The notes: a model not told the origin generated them from the sequence alone. Positions 15,343-25,989 are shown, counted from the first letter of the stretch. The stretch: DNA of 64,000 nt from Luteimonas viscosa (GCF_008244685.1 NZ_VTFT01000001.1:186001-250000), one strand, 5' to 3'. A program made the numbers and translations.

Positions 15343-16971
15343 ATGACCCGTAGCCCATCCTCGAAACGTTCGCCGCGCGCGCGGCGCCCGAAACGGCCGC
15401 CGCTCACCGTGAAGCAGCGCGTCAAGCGCATCGTGGCCTGGGGCCTGTTCTCGCTGGTGGCGCTGGTGCTCAGCGGCGTGCTGCTGGCCGACCACCTGAT
15501 GCCGCCGGCCACCGGCGACAAGGGCCATGCGCTGCCGATCGTGCCGGGGCAGACCTCGCTCGACCGCGAGCTCGAACCGCTGCTGGCGCGCAATCCGGGC
15601 AGGACCGGCACGATCATGCTGCCCGACGGGCTGGATGCGTTCGCGGCGCGTGCGATCTCGGCGCGACAGGCGGGGCGCAGCCTCGACCTGCAGTACTACA
15701 TCTGGCACGACGACCTCACCGGCCACCTGCTGATGTACGAGGCCTGGAAGGCGGCCGAACGCGGCGTGCGGGTGCGCATGCTGCTCGACGACATCAACAC
15801 CTCCGGCAAGGACGCGGCGCTGCTGGCGCTGGACGCGCACGAGAACATCGAGATCCGCGTCTACAACCCGTTCCGCAACCGCGACGGCGTGGCGCGCGTG
15901 CTGGAGATGGTGCAACGCATGTTCAGCGTCACCTACCGCATGCACAACAAGGCCTGGATCGCCGACGGGCGGGCGGCGGTGGTGGGCGGGCGCAACATCG
16001 GGCTGGAGTACTTCGGCGCGCACGAGGAAACCAACTTCCGCGACCTCGACGTGCTGCTGTTCGGCCCGGCGGTGGAACAGGCCAGCGCGATCTTCGACGA
16101 CTTCTGGAACAGCGAGGCGGTGGTGCCGATCGCGCAGCTCAACCGCAAGTCGCGGCGCACACTGGAATCGGTGCTGGCCTCGATCAAGGAGGAGGCCGGC
16201 AGCGAGCTGGCGCGGCGCTACCTCGACCAGGTGGACCTGTCGCCGAGCGTGCGCATGTACTTCGCGCAGGAACTCACGCCGTACTGGACCGAACACATCC
16301 GGGTGCTGTCGGATCCGCCGCTGAAGTGGAAGACCGAGACGCGGGTCGACGGCCTGGTGGTGGAACTGATCGGGCTGCTGCGCCAGACCGAGCACAAGGC
16401 GCTGCTGGTCTCGCCCTACTTCGTGCCGGGCGACGAGGGCGTGGCCGCGCTCGCGACGCTGGTGCGCCAGCGCGGCGCGCACGTGGGCGTGATCACCAAC
16501 TCGCTGGCCGCCAACGACGTGCTGGCGGTACATGGCGGCTATGCCAACTACCGCGAGGCGTTGCTCAAGACCGGAGTGAAGCTGTACGAGATGCGCCCGC
16601 AGGCGACGGACTCGGACGCCAGCCTGTTCGGCAGCAGCGGCGCCAGCCTGCACACCAAGGCCTTCGTGGTCGACGACCGCCATGGCTTCATCGGTTCGTT
16701 CAACATCGACCCGCGCTCGATCGAGCTCAACACCGAGATGGGCGTGCTGTTCGACGACCCGGGGCTGGCGGTGGCGCTGCGCGAGGAATACCTGCGCCTG
16801 GCGGGCCCGAACCACAGTTACTGGGTGTACCTGGACGGCGAAGGCCGCACGCGCTGGCTCGACCGCGCCGCGAAGCAGCCGGTGGTGCTGGAGCACGAGC
16901 CGGAGACCTCGCTGTGGGAACGCGGGCTGGCGCGGGTGGTGGGCTGGCTGCCGGTGGAGTCGCAGCTGTAG
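15343..16971 (+). CDS. clsC: Phospholipase D-family cardiolipin synthase, ClsC-like
   Basis: 542 residues from the ATG at 15343; the longer frame upstream is translated repeat. A basic N-terminus and one TM helix (about 28-48, GLFSLVALVLSGVLLA) anchor it in the inner membrane. Two HxK(x)4D motifs are present, MHNKAWIADGRAAVVGG near residue 200 and LHTKAFVVDDRHGFIGSFN near 437, with DLQYYIWHDDLTG before the first. Residues such as NSLAANDV and the C-terminal WERGLARVVGWLPVE match the YmdC/ClsC branch, which makes cardiolipin from phosphatidylglycerol and phosphatidylethanolamine, often with a partner (YmdB). No ymdB is seen nearby. Both HKD motifs are intact. Confidence 0.88.
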   Translation: MTRSPSSKRSPRARRPKRPPLTVKQRVKRIVAWGLFSLVALVLSGVLLADHLMPPATGDKGHALPIVPGQTSLDRELEPLLARNPGRTGTIMLPDGLDAFAARAISARQAGRSLDLQYYIWHDDLTGHLLMYEAWKAAERGVRVRMLLDDINTSGKDAALLALDAHENIEIRVYNPFRNRDGVARVLEMVQRMFSVTYRMHNKAWIADGRAAVVGGRNIGLEYFGAHEETNFRDLDVLLFGPAVEQASAIFDDFWNSEAVVPIAQLNRKSRRTLESVLASIKEEAGSELARRYLDQVDLSPSVRMYFAQELTPYWTEHIRVLSDPPLKWKTETRVDGLVVELIGLLRQTEHKALLVSPYFVPGDEGVAALATLVRQRGAHVGVITNSLAANDVLAVHGGYANYREALLKTGVKLYEMRPQATDSDASLFGSSGASLHTKAFVVDDRHGFIGSFNIDPRSIELNTEMGVLFDDPGLAVALREEYLRLAGPNHSYWVYLDGEGRTRWLDRAAKQPVVLEHEPETSLWERGLARVVGWLPVESQL

Positions 16972-17153
16972 GGCTCGGCCGGGGCGGCGAAACCGGGGTC
17001 ACGGGCAATTCGCGAACGAGGGGCGTAGAATGCCGCGCCTGTCACGCCAGCCGTGCCCGCTTCCGGGCCACATTCCTTCCGAATCAATCACTTGCCACCT
17101 GATCAGAGGCCCCGCACGGAGCACGCGCGGCGCCCCTCGACGGAGTTTTATCC

Positions 17154-18254
<1,101 letters not shown>

Positions 18255-18277
18255 CGCCCGGCGTCGCCCCGACGGTC

Positions 18278-19261
18278 CGTAGCCCGGGTAAGCGAAGCGC
18301 ACCCGGGAAGCCCACCTTTCGTCGCGGCCGATCCCACATCCCGGATGCGGCCTGCGGCCTTATCCGGGCTACGTGGCTTCTCGCGGGCATGCCATTCGGG
18401 GGTGGAAGGTGCGCGGCGAACCCGCTCTCCCTTCTCCCGTTTCGCGGGAGAAGGTGCCCCGAAGGGGCGGATGAGGGCACGCCAAAGGCGCGTTCCGTAG
18501 CCCGGGTAAGCGAAGCGCACCCGGGGCTTCCCCATTCGTCGCAACCGACCCGACACCCCGGATGCGGCCTTCGGCCTTATCCGGGCTACGCGGCTGTCCC
18601 TTCTCCCGTTCCACGGGAGAAGGTGCCCCGAAGGGGCGGATGAGGGCACGCCAAAGGCGCGTTCCGTAGCCCGGGTAAGCGGAGCGCACCCGGGGCTTCC
18701 CCATTCGTCGCGACCGACCCGACATCCCGGATGCGGCCTTCGGCCTTATCCGGGCTACGCGGCTGTCACTTCTCCCGTTCCACGGGAGAAGGTGCCCCGA
18801 AGGGGCGGATGAGGGCACGCAAGGCGCGTTCCGTAGCCCGGGTAAGCGAAGCGCACCCGGGGCCCCCATTCGTCGCAACCGACCCGACACCCCGGATGCG
18901 GCCTTAGGCCTTATCCGGGCTACGCGGCTGTCCCTTCTCCCGTTCCACGGGAGAAGGTGCCCCGAAGGGGCGGATGAGGGCACGCCAAAGGCGCGTTCCG
19001 TAGCCCGGGTAAGCGGAGCGCACCCGGGGCTTCCCCATTCGTCGCGACCGACCCGACATCCCGGATGCGGCCTTCGGCCTTATCCGGGCTACGCGGCTGT
19101 CCCTTCTCCCGTTCCACGGGAGAAGGTGCCCCGAAGGGGCGGATGAGGGCACGCCAAAGGCGCGTTCCGTAGCCCGGGTAAGCGGAGCGCACCCGGGGCC
19201 CCCATTCGTCGCGACCGCCCCGACACCCCGGATGCGGCCTTCGGCCTTATCCGGGCTACGT
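18278..19261. repeat. Six-unit tandem array of compound palindromic repeats
   Basis: Units start with CGTAGCCCGGGTAAGCG at 18278, 18496, 18665, 18832, 18999 and 19168; spacing is 218, then 169, 167, 167 and 169 nt, and the last unit is cut off at about 19261. Each unit has an inverted-repeat module (CGTAGCCCGG ... CCGGGCTACG, with an inner GCGGCCTTCGGCC hairpin) followed by a second module (TTCTCCCG...CGGGAGAA, CCCCGAAGGGGCGGATGAGGG). Units 2-6 are nearly identical, which points to recent tandem duplication. The array fills the gap between leucine dehydrogenase and isovaleryl-CoA dehydrogenase. No gene is supported inside it; open frames there are translations of the repeat. Confidence 0.95.
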
Positions 19262-19334
19262 GGGGGTTGCAGGAGGCGGCGCGGCCGGCGCGGTCGCGTT
19301 GTAGCATGTGAAACCAATCCAGACGGAGCGCGGC

Positions 19335-20492
19335 ATGCGGACTTTCCCCCTCGGCGAGGACATCGACAGCCTGCGCGAGGCGGTGCGCCGCTTCGCCGAG
19401 GCCGAGATCGCGCCGCGCGCGGCCGCGATCGACGAACAGAACGCCTTCCCGCAGGAACTGTGGGCCAAGCTCGGCGAGCTGGGCCTGCTGGGCATGACCG
19501 TGCCGGGCGAGTTCGGCGGCAGCGAGATGGGTTACCTCGCCCATCTGGTGGCGATGGAGGAGATCTCGCGCGCCTCCGGCTCGGTGGGCCTGAGCTACGG
19601 CGCGCATTCCAACCTGTGCGTGTCGAACCTCTACGCCAACGGCAACCAGGCGCAGCGCGAGAAGTACCTGCCGAAGCTGTGCAGCGGCGAGTGGAAGGGC
19701 GCGCTGGCGATGAGCGAGCCGGGCGCGGGCTCGGACGTGGTCGGCTCGATGTCCTGCCGCGCCGAACTCAAGGGCGATACCTGGATCGCCAACGGCAACA
19801 AGATGTGGATCACCAACGGCCCCGAGGCCGACGTGCTGGTGGTGTACATGCGCACCGCCAGCCGCGAGCTGGGCAGCAAGTGCATGACCGCCTTCATCGT
19901 CGAGCGCGGCTTCAAGGGGTTTTCCACCGCGCAGAAGCTCGACAAGCTGGGCATGCGCGGTTCCAACACCTGCGAGCTGGTGTTCAAGGATTGCGAGATC
20001 CCCGCGGAGAACGTGCTGGGCGAGGTCAACAACGGCGTCAAGGTGCTGATGAGCGGGCTCAACACCGAGCGTCTGGTGCTCAGCGGCGGGCCGCTGGGGC
20101 TGATGCAGGCCGCGCTCGACATCACCCTGCCCTACGTGCGCGACCGCCGCCAGTTCGGCCAGCCGATCGGCAGCTTCGGGATCATGCAGGCCAAGGTCGC
20201 CGACATGTACACCGCGCTGCAGTCGAGCCGCGCCTTCGCCTACCAGGTGGCGCGCGACTACGACGCCGGCCATCGCTCGCGCATCGATGCCGCGAGCTGC
20301 CTGCTGCATGCGAGCGACGCCGCGGTGCAGGTGGCGCTGGAGGCGATCCAGGCGCTGGGCGGCAATGGCTACATCAACGAGTACGCGACCGGGCGGATCC
20401 TGCGCGATGCGAAGCTGTACGCGATCGGCGCCGGCACCAACGAGATCCGGCGGATGCTGATCGGGCGGGAGCTGTTCGCGGGGAATCACTGA
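19335..20492 (+). CDS. liuA: Isovaleryl-CoA dehydrogenase
   Basis: 385 residues from the ATG at 19335 (GGAG 6 nt upstream; a GTG at 19308 is the upstream alternative). It is an FAD-dependent acyl-CoA dehydrogenase oxidising isovaleryl-CoA to 3-methylcrotonyl-CoA and passing electrons to ETF. Visible signatures are [27 protein letters not shown], the isovaleryl-CoA-type catalytic Glu in [15 protein letters not shown], and the C-terminal [18 protein letters not shown]. It should feed MCC (26.1 and 34.7 kb). In the related Pseudomonas liu operon this gene is adjacent to liuB; here it is separated by about 5.6 kb. Confidence 0.93.
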   Translation: MRTFPLGEDIDSLREAVRRFAEAEIAPRAAAIDEQNAFPQELWAKLGELGLLGMTVPGEFGGSEMGYLAHLVAMEEISRASGSVGLSYGAHSNLCVSNLYANGNQAQREKYLPKLCSGEWKGALAMSEPGAGSDVVGSMSCRAELKGDTWIANGNKMWITNGPEADVLVVYMRTASRELGSKCMTAFIVERGFKGFSTAQKLDKLGMRGSNTCELVFKDCEIPAENVLGEVNNGVKVLMSGLNTERLVLSGGPLGLMQAALDITLPYVRDRRQFGQPIGSFGIMQAKVADMYTALQSSRAFAYQVARDYDAGHRSRIDAASCLLHASDAAVQVALEAIQALGGNGYINEYATGRILRDAKLYAIGAGTNEIRRMLIGRELFAGNH

Positions 20493-20570
20493 TCGGCCGC
20501 AGCGCGGCGCCTGGCTACGATCGCTGGACCTGCATTTCGTTCCTCCGGTCATCCAGAGCGCAGCGACTTC

Positions 20571-20666
20571 CGTAGCCCGGGTAAGCGAAGCGCACCCGGG
20601 AAAACCACCTCTCGTCGCAGCCGACCCCACATCCCGGATGCGGCCTACGGCCTTATCCGGGCTACG
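20571..20666. repeat. Single CGTAGCCCGG palindromic repeat unit
   Basis: One copy of the first module of the 18.3-kb array, from CGTAGCCCGGGTAAGCG to CCGGGCTACG. It lies in the 319-bp gap between the converging liuA and autotransporter genes, so it could form a bidirectional stem-loop at both transcript ends. The rest of the gap holds GAAATGACAAGG-type short repeats and no gene. Confidence 0.9.
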
Positions 20667-20811
20667 TGGTGGTGCCGATGCACTCGCCGGGATTTCTCCC
20701 TTCGGTCGAAATGACAAGGAGAGGGTCGGAATGACAAGGGGACATCCGCGAGGCACGCGAACGTAGGCGCCGACGCGGCGCGGACGGACGCCCGCGCCGC
20801 GTTCCGGGCGC

Positions 20812-23664
20812 TCAGAACCCGATCGCGTAGCGCAGCGACCCCATGCGCTCGTCGCCGCGCGGGCCGAAGCGCTGGTCGAGGCCGAGCGAGAGCGAGCCGC
20901 TGCGACCCAGCGGTGCCTGCACGCCGATGCCGAACAGCCCGCCCGACTTCGCGGCCGCGGCGAGCGGCAGCGGCGACCAGCTGTCGAGGCCGACGAAGCT
21001 GGCGTCGACGTCGAAGCCGCCCGTCGCCAGCGTCTGCTGCCACTCGGAATACGCATGCAGCCGCGCGCCGCGCCAGTCGAACGCCGCGCGCAACCCGGCC
21101 GTCGCCTGCGTGCGCTGCAGCGTCGCCGCGTGCGTGCGCAGGGCGTAGCCGCTGCCCCATTCCTCGAAACCGTCGTGCGAGACGCGCACGTGGTCGGCGC
21201 CGAGGTAAGGCGTGAGCTCCCACCCATCGCCGAAGTGCAGCTGGCGCCCGGCCTCGAGGCCCAGGCTCTCCACGTCGCCCGTGTAGCCGGTGAATACGCC
21301 CGCGCGTTCGGCCTCGCCGTCGAACAGCTGGCGCTCGATGTCCCGGTCGAAGCGGCCGCTGCTGGCCTGCGCCAGCGCATAGCCGCCGGCCGAAACGCGG
21401 GCGACGTACAGCGAGGCCCGGGTCTGGCGGTCGCGGCTGCGGTCGCGGTTGCCGCCGACCCAGTCGTCGGCGCGGGTCTCGCCGAACGCGAAGCCGGCCA
21501 GCAGCCCGTCGCCGAGCGCGAGATCGCGACCCAGCACCCAGCCGTCGAGCTGGAATCCGCCGCCGGCCATGCCCACGCCCGCGCCGCGCACGCCCAGCGA
21601 CTGCGTCCATGCCCCGGCCTGCGCCAGGCCCGGCTGCAGCGCGCCCAGGCGTGAGGACAGTGCGCGCCGGGCCATGTCGGCCGCATCGAAGGTGAGCGTG
21701 GTCGCCAGCGCATGCGATTCGCCGGAGAGGCTGTCGAGGGCGGCGACGGCGGTGGCCTCGTCGCCGAGCTGCTGGAAGGCGCCCGCGACGCGACGGAACT
21801 CGTCGCCGACGTCGCCGGAGCGGCCGCCGGCATCGCTCGCATCGATGGCGTCGAACGCGGTTTCCACGCGCTGCGCGGCCGACACGCCCGCCGGGCGGAT
21901 CCGCGACAGCGACCTGGCGGCGGCCGCGACATCGATCCGCTCGATCTCGAGCCAGGCGTCGAATGCGTCGTAGTCGATGCTGGCGTCGAGGAACAGGGAA
22001 CTGGACCAGGTCAGGGTGTCGAACGTGCCGGTCAGGCCCATCGTCGCGGCCAGGACCTGTTCCCGTGCGCCGGCGGTGTAGCCGTCCTTCACGCCGAGGA
22101 CATGCAGTTCCCCGCCGTCGAGTTCGACCCGACCCGACACCTGCAGCACCTGGCCGAGCGCGATGCCCAGCACCGCGCCGGCATCGTGGTTGTAGTCGCC
22201 ACCGACCGTCGACGCGGTGACCGAACCGCCCGCCTCGTGCGCCAGCAGCTCCACCCGGCCGGCGTTGTGCACGTCACCGGCGACGCCGTCGCCCAGGCCG
22301 AAGGTGCCCTGGCGAGCGACCGTGACGCTGCCGGACACGTCGCGTTCGGCGAGCAGCGCGCCCTGCTCCACGCGCAGTCCGCCGGCGTTGCCCGCGGACT
22401 CGCCCAGCACCAGCGTGCCGCTGCCGCGCTTGACCAGGGCACCCTCCCCGGCCAGCGCATTGCCCCAGGTCGACTCGATGCCGTCGAAATCGACCGTGAG
22501 GTCGCCCCAGTCCAGCCTGGCCGGGCCGCGCACCGCGGCCTCGATGTCGACCGCGCCATGGCCGAACACCTCGTCCACGCCGGGTGCGCCGATGTCGGTC
22601 GCGGTGCCGAGCAGGGTCTGCCGCACCAGGTCGTTGTCGAAGTAGGGAAACGCCTCCCACACCAGCGCGGCGGCGCCGGAGACGATCGGCGCGGCGAACG
22701 AGGTGCCCGACCAGCGCCAGTACTCCGGATCGTCGGGGGGATCGTCGGTGCCGGTCGCGATCACCGTGCCCGGGGCGGCGAGACAGTAGTCCATCGCCAC
22801 CCCGCAGGCGTTGGAGTACTCGGCCAGGGTTGTCGGCGATTCGGCATCCAGCGCCGCCACCGCCAGCCAGCCGCGCTCGAGGTCCCCGGCGGGCAGGCTG
22901 CCGCCGGTGCCCCGCTGGCTCGGCAGGGCCGACATGTCGGAGGGATCGTCGAAGCCGGAGTTGCCGGCGGAGAACACCACCAGGCCGCCGTGTTCGACGA
23001 TGAAGGGCCGGTACTCGGCGGCGATCTCCGCGGTGGCGGCCGGGTTGGTCCAGTACAGGCCGCCCCAGGAGTTGTTCATGATGCGCACGTCGCGGTCGAT
23101 CAGATCGGCGTGGATCGGCGCCAGGCCCAGCGCGCCATCGACCTCGTTGCCTTCGCCGCTGCCGTCGTCCTCGGGCGGCTCGTCGCTGATGATCCGCGCC
23201 GAGACGATCTCCGCGCCCGGCGCGACGCCGCCGGGCCACTGCCCGAACGCCTGCCCGGCGATGATCTGCGCCACCGCGGTGCCGTGGCCGACGACGTCGT
23301 CGACGGACAGGTCGTTGGCGTTGGGGTCGATGTACGTCAGGTTGTCCACGACCCGCCCGGCGAGCGCGGGATGGTCGCGGTTGACGCCGCTGTCGATCAC
23401 GCCGATGCGGATGCCCTCGCCGCTCCAGCCTGCTTCCTGCGCGGCATCGGCGCCGGTCCAGGTCAGGTGGTGGCTGAAGTCGGGATTGGGGTCCTCGACC
23501 ACCGGCGGGCCGGGCGGCGGCTCCGGCGGCGGGATGGGAGGCGGGGCCAGCGGCGGGGGATCGGGGCGCGTCGCGCCGCCGCCTCCGCCGCAGGCGCCCA
23601 GCGCCAGCCCGATCCAGAGCGCCACCGTCAGGCGCGATACGGCTCCCAGGTCCCGCTTCGACAT
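20812..23664 (-). CDS. Subtilisin-like (S8) lipoprotein autotransporter
   Basis: 950 residues from the ATG at 23664 (GGAGG, 5 nt spacing). A signal peptide ends in a lipobox (LGAC, Cys25) followed by a Gly run and a Pro-rich spacer (about 33-55). The S8 protease domain spans about 60-385 with triad Asp91 (IGVIDSGVN), His127 (VVGHGTAVAQ) and Ser near 321 (GTSFAAPIVSG). A passenger stem with a PATR-like GSGTLVLG...NAGGLRVEQGAL pattern follows, then a beta-barrel (about 690-950) ending in the aromatic residue expected for BAM insertion (SLRYAIGF). Lipidated subtilase autotransporters such as Bordetella SphB1 process other surface proteins; the substrate here is unknown. Confidence 0.9.
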   Translation of the reverse strand: MSKRDLGAVSRLTVALWIGLALGACGGGGGATRPDPPPLAPPPIPPPEPPPGPPVVEDPNPDFSHHLTWTGADAAQEAGWSGEGIRIGVIDSGVNRDHPALAGRVVDNLTYIDPNANDLSVDDVVGHGTAVAQIIAGQAFGQWPGGVAPGAEIVSARIISDEPPEDDGSGEGNEVDGALGLAPIHADLIDRDVRIMNNSWGGLYWTNPAATAEIAAEYRPFIVEHGGLVVFSAGNSGFDDPSDMSALPSQRGTGGSLPAGDLERGWLAVAALDAESPTTLAEYSNACGVAMDYCLAAPGTVIATGTDDPPDDPEYWRWSGTSFAAPIVSGAAALVWEAFPYFDNDLVRQTLLGTATDIGAPGVDEVFGHGAVDIEAAVRGPARLDWGDLTVDFDGIESTWGNALAGEGALVKRGSGTLVLGESAGNAGGLRVEQGALLAERDVSGSVTVARQGTFGLGDGVAGDVHNAGRVELLAHEAGGSVTASTVGGDYNHDAGAVLGIALGQVLQVSGRVELDGGELHVLGVKDGYTAGAREQVLAATMGLTGTFDTLTWSSSLFLDASIDYDAFDAWLEIERIDVAAAARSLSRIRPAGVSAAQRVETAFDAIDASDAGGRSGDVGDEFRRVAGAFQQLGDEATAVAALDSLSGESHALATTLTFDAADMARRALSSRLGALQPGLAQAGAWTQSLGVRGAGVGMAGGGFQLDGWVLGRDLALGDGLLAGFAFGETRADDWVGGNRDRSRDRQTRASLYVARVSAGGYALAQASSGRFDRDIERQLFDGEAERAGVFTGYTGDVESLGLEAGRQLHFGDGWELTPYLGADHVRVSHDGFEEWGSGYALRTHAATLQRTQATAGLRAAFDWRGARLHAYSEWQQTLATGGFDVDASFVGLDSWSPLPLAAAAKSGGLFGIGVQAPLGRSGSLSLGLDQRFGPRGDERMGSLRYAIGF

Positions 23665-23816
23665 TCCCGCCTCCATTGCATGTCCCGCGCCGTCCACGGC
23701 GCACTCCCGGACTCTACACGCGCCCGGCTGCCGTTGCGCTGCCCCGGGCGGGCGCGTTTGCCGGCACCGGTCACGAACGCGATAATCCAGGGCCCCACGC
23801 ATCCCCGGAGTCCCCC

Positions 23817-24989
23817 GTGAGCGACGTCGTCATCGTCGGTGCCAAGCGCACCGCCATCGGTTCCATGCTCGGCCAGTTCACCGGCGTGCCCACGCCCACC
23901 CTCGGTGCCACCGCGATCCGCGGCGCGCTCGAACACGCCGGCATCGCGCCCGGGGAGGTCTCGGAAGTGATCATGGGCTGCGTGCTGCCGGCCAACCTCG
24001 GCCAGGCGCCCGCGCGCCAGGCCTCGCTGGCCGCCGGCCTGCCGAAGTCGACCGGCTGCACCACGATCAACAAGGTCTGCGGTTCGGGCATGAAGGCGAT
24101 CATGCTGGGCCACGACCTGATCAAGGCCGGTTCGGCCAGCGTGGTGGTCGCCGGCGGGATGGAGTCGATGACCAATGCGCCGCACATGGTCTCGGCGCGG
24201 CCGGGCCTGCGCTACGGCGATGCCAAGCTGGTCGACCACATGGCCTGGGACGGCCTGACCAACCCCTACGACGGCCAGTCCATGGGCGTGTTCGCCGAGG
24301 CCACCGCCGACAAGTACGGCTTCACCCGCGAGGAGCAGGACGCCTACACCATCGAATCGGTCACGCGCGCGCAGGCGGCGATCGCCTCGGGCGCGTTCAA
24401 GGCCGAGATCGTCCCGGTCAAGGTGGTGACCCGCAAGGGCGAGGTGGAAGTCGATACCGACGAGCAGCCGGGCAAGTCCGACATCGCCAAGATCCCGACC
24501 CTGCGCGGCGCATTCCGCAAGGACGGCACGGTGACGGCCGCCAGCTCGTCGAGCATCTCCGACGGCGCCGCGGCGACCATCCTCACCAGCGCGGAGAATG
24601 CTTCCAGGCTGGGGCTGAAGCCGATTGCACGCATCGTCGGCCACGCGACGTTCTCGCAGGAACCCGAGTGGTTCACCACTGCGCCGGTGAGCGCGATCCG
24701 CAACCTGCTCGACAAGGTCGGCTGGACGGTCGACGAGGTCGACCTGTTCGAGGTCAACGAAGCGTTCTCGGTGGTGGCGATGGCGCCGATGCGCGAACTC
24801 GGCATCGCCCACGGGAAGATCAACGTCAATGGCGGCGCCACCGCGCTCGGCCATCCGATCGGCGCGAGCGGTGCCCGGCTGGTGGTCACCCTGTTGCATG
24901 CGCTGCAGGCCCGGGGCGGCAAGCGCGGCGTCGCCACCCTGTGCATCGGCGGCGGGGAAGCGACGGCGATCGCTGTCGAGATGGCGTGA
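23817..24989 (+). CDS. atoB: Acetyl-CoA C-acetyltransferase (thiolase)
   Basis: 390 residues from the GTG at 23817 (GGAG, 6 nt upstream), the usual length. It is a biosynthetic-type thiolase interconverting acetoacetyl-CoA and two acetyl-CoA. Active residues are visible: nucleophilic Cys near 88 (NKVCGSGMKA), His near 346 (GGATALGHPIGASGAR) and Cys near 376 (TLCIGGGEA). Together with HMG-CoA lyase in the window it would complete leucine breakdown to acetyl-CoA once acetoacetate is activated. It could also serve acyl-CoA pools for fatty acid turnover. Confidence 0.92.
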   Translation: MSDVVIVGAKRTAIGSMLGQFTGVPTPTLGATAIRGALEHAGIAPGEVSEVIMGCVLPANLGQAPARQASLAAGLPKSTGCTTINKVCGSGMKAIMLGHDLIKAGSASVVVAGGMESMTNAPHMVSARPGLRYGDAKLVDHMAWDGLTNPYDGQSMGVFAEATADKYGFTREEQDAYTIESVTRAQAAIASGAFKAEIVPVKVVTRKGEVEVDTDEQPGKSDIAKIPTLRGAFRKDGTVTAASSSSISDGAAATILTSAENASRLGLKPIARIVGHATFSQEPEWFTTAPVSAIRNLLDKVGWTVDEVDLFEVNEAFSVVAMAPMRELGIAHGKINVNGGATALGHPIGASGARLVVTLLHALQARGGKRGVATLCIGGGEATAIAVEMA

Positions 24990-25048
24990 AGGCATTAAGC
25001 ACGTGTTACGGTTAACGCGCTTTTGACAAAAAAGCCACGCGCCCCCGC

Positions 25049-25076
25049 TTGACAGCGATCATGGGCTTGTCATCAT
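25049..25076 (+). promoter_or_regulatory. Candidate sigma-70 promoter for the Ala-rich lipoprotein
   Basis: A perfect TTGACA at 25049-25054 is followed after 16 nt by CATCAT at 25071-25076 (4 of 6 matches to TATAAT), 53 nt before the ATG. A second TTGACA at 25023 has no good -10 partner. The call rests on consensus match only. Confidence 0.4.
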
Positions 25077-25128
25077 GTCGGCGGCGCGCACCTTGCGCGT
25101 TGCCACCTTTCAGACGAGGAAGATCGAT

Positions 25129-25464
25129 ATGACCATCAACAAGGCTCTGCTCGCGCTGGCTCTGGGCTTCGCCCTGGCCGCCTGCAGCAACCAGCAGCAG
25201 GCCGAGAACGCCGCTGAAGACGCGGCCGATTCCGCCGCCGACGCCGCGACCGAAGCCGCCGAGGCTGCTGGCACCGCGACCGAAGCGACCGCCCAGACCG
25301 CTGCCGACGACGCTGCCGCCGCCGCTGACGCCGCTGCCGACGCCGCTGCCGACGCCGCTGCTGCGACCACCTCCGAGGGTGCCGACGCGGCCGCCGACAT
25401 GGCGGAGAACGCGGAAGACGCCGCGGACGACGCCGAAGACGCTGCAGAAGAAGCCAACCCGTAA
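25129..25464 (+). CDS. Alanine-rich small lipoprotein (first of a pair)
   Basis: 111 residues from the ATG at 25129 (GAGGA 9 nt upstream). The signal peptide ends in a lipobox (LAAC). The mature part is nearly all Ala, Asp, Glu and Thr in an A-A-D/E-x-A-x-x-A pattern (for example [20 protein letters not shown]), which predicts a long, negatively charged amphipathic helix. It would be an acylated periplasmic or outer-membrane rod, reminiscent in layout of Lpp-type or entericidin-like proteins but not clearly homologous. A strong terminator follows, and a second gene with the same design lies 160 nt downstream with its own terminator. Function unknown. Confidence 0.8.
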   Translation: MTINKALLALALGFALAACSNQQQAENAAEDAADSAADAATEAAEAAGTATEATAQTAADDAAAAADAAADAAADAAAATTSEGADAAADMAENAEDAADDAEDAAEEANP

Positions 25465-25490
25465 TCACGGGCCGGCTCGAGTCGTAAGGA

Positions 25491-25525
25491 AGCCGCCGGC
25501 CCTGCCGGCGGCTTTTTTTCTTTTT
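25491..25525 (+). terminator. Rho-independent terminator
   Basis: A 9-bp perfect stem GCCGCCGGC / GCCGGCGGC with a CCT loop is followed by an 8-T run and more T. It lies 27 nt after the stop of the first Ala-rich lipoprotein gene. Confidence 0.93.
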
Positions 25526-25624
25526 AACATCGCGTTCGGCACAATGCGGCCGCGGCCACGGGGGAGTTCCGGGGCCGGATCGACCGCTGCGACCGTCCTT
25601 ACCTTGCATACCCGGAGATAACCC

Positions 25625-25963
25625 TTGAATACGAAGATCCTCGTCCTCGCCGCCGCCAGCGTGCTCGCCCTCGCCGGCTGCAAGAACACCGCCGAAGGCG
25701 CCGCGGAAGACACCGCCGCCGCTGCCGCCGCCACCGAACAGGCCGCCGCCGACGCCGCTGCCGCCACCGAGCAGGCTGCTGCCGACGCCGCCGCCGCCAC
25801 CCAGGAAGCCGCTGCCGAAGCCGACGCCGCCATGGACCAGGCCGCCGCCGAGGCCGACGCCGCCATGGACAACGCCGCCGACGCCACCAAGGAAGCCACG
25901 GCCGATGCCGCCGGCGCCGTGAGCGACGCCGCCGCGGAAGTCGAGGAAGAAGCGCGCGACTGA
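25625..25963 (+). CDS. Alanine-rich small lipoprotein (second of a pair)
   Basis: 112 residues from a TTG at 25625 (GGAG about 8 nt upstream; no ATG fits). The lipobox is LAGC after [15 protein letters not shown]. The mature part repeats an 11-residue-like pattern ([16 protein letters not shown], then [20 protein letters not shown]), predicting a long acidic helix, and ends EVEEEARD. It is clearly paralogous in design to the preceding gene but differs in repeat units, so the two probably arose by duplication and then diverged by repeat slippage. It has its own terminator. Function unknown; an envelope-spanning or stress role is only a guess. Confidence 0.8.
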   Translation: MNTKILVLAAASVLALAGCKNTAEGAAEDTAAAAAATEQAAADAAAATEQAAADAAAATQEAAAEADAAMDQAAAEADAAMDNAADATKEATADAAGAVSDAAAEVEEEARD

Positions 25964-25989
25964 TCGCACGCGCCATGCCGTACCGGAAG

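Noticed and set aside
15046..16896. 616-aa minus-strand frame opposite clsC
   Set aside because: Antisense shadow; the plus strand has both HKD motifs and a TM anchor.
18278..19261. Possible CRISPR array
   Set aside because: Units are about 168 nt, nearly identical along their whole length, with no variable spacers, and no cas genes are present.
19089..21932. 947-aa minus-strand open frame spanning liuA, the repeat and the autotransporter end
   Set aside because: It crosses three unrelated elements and has no recognisable domain; the plus-strand liuA and the other minus frame of the autotransporter are clearly coding.
25129..25963. Ala-rich frames as mere low-complexity artefacts
   Set aside because: Both have a lipobox signal peptide, a ribosome binding site and a strong terminator, so I kept them as genes.
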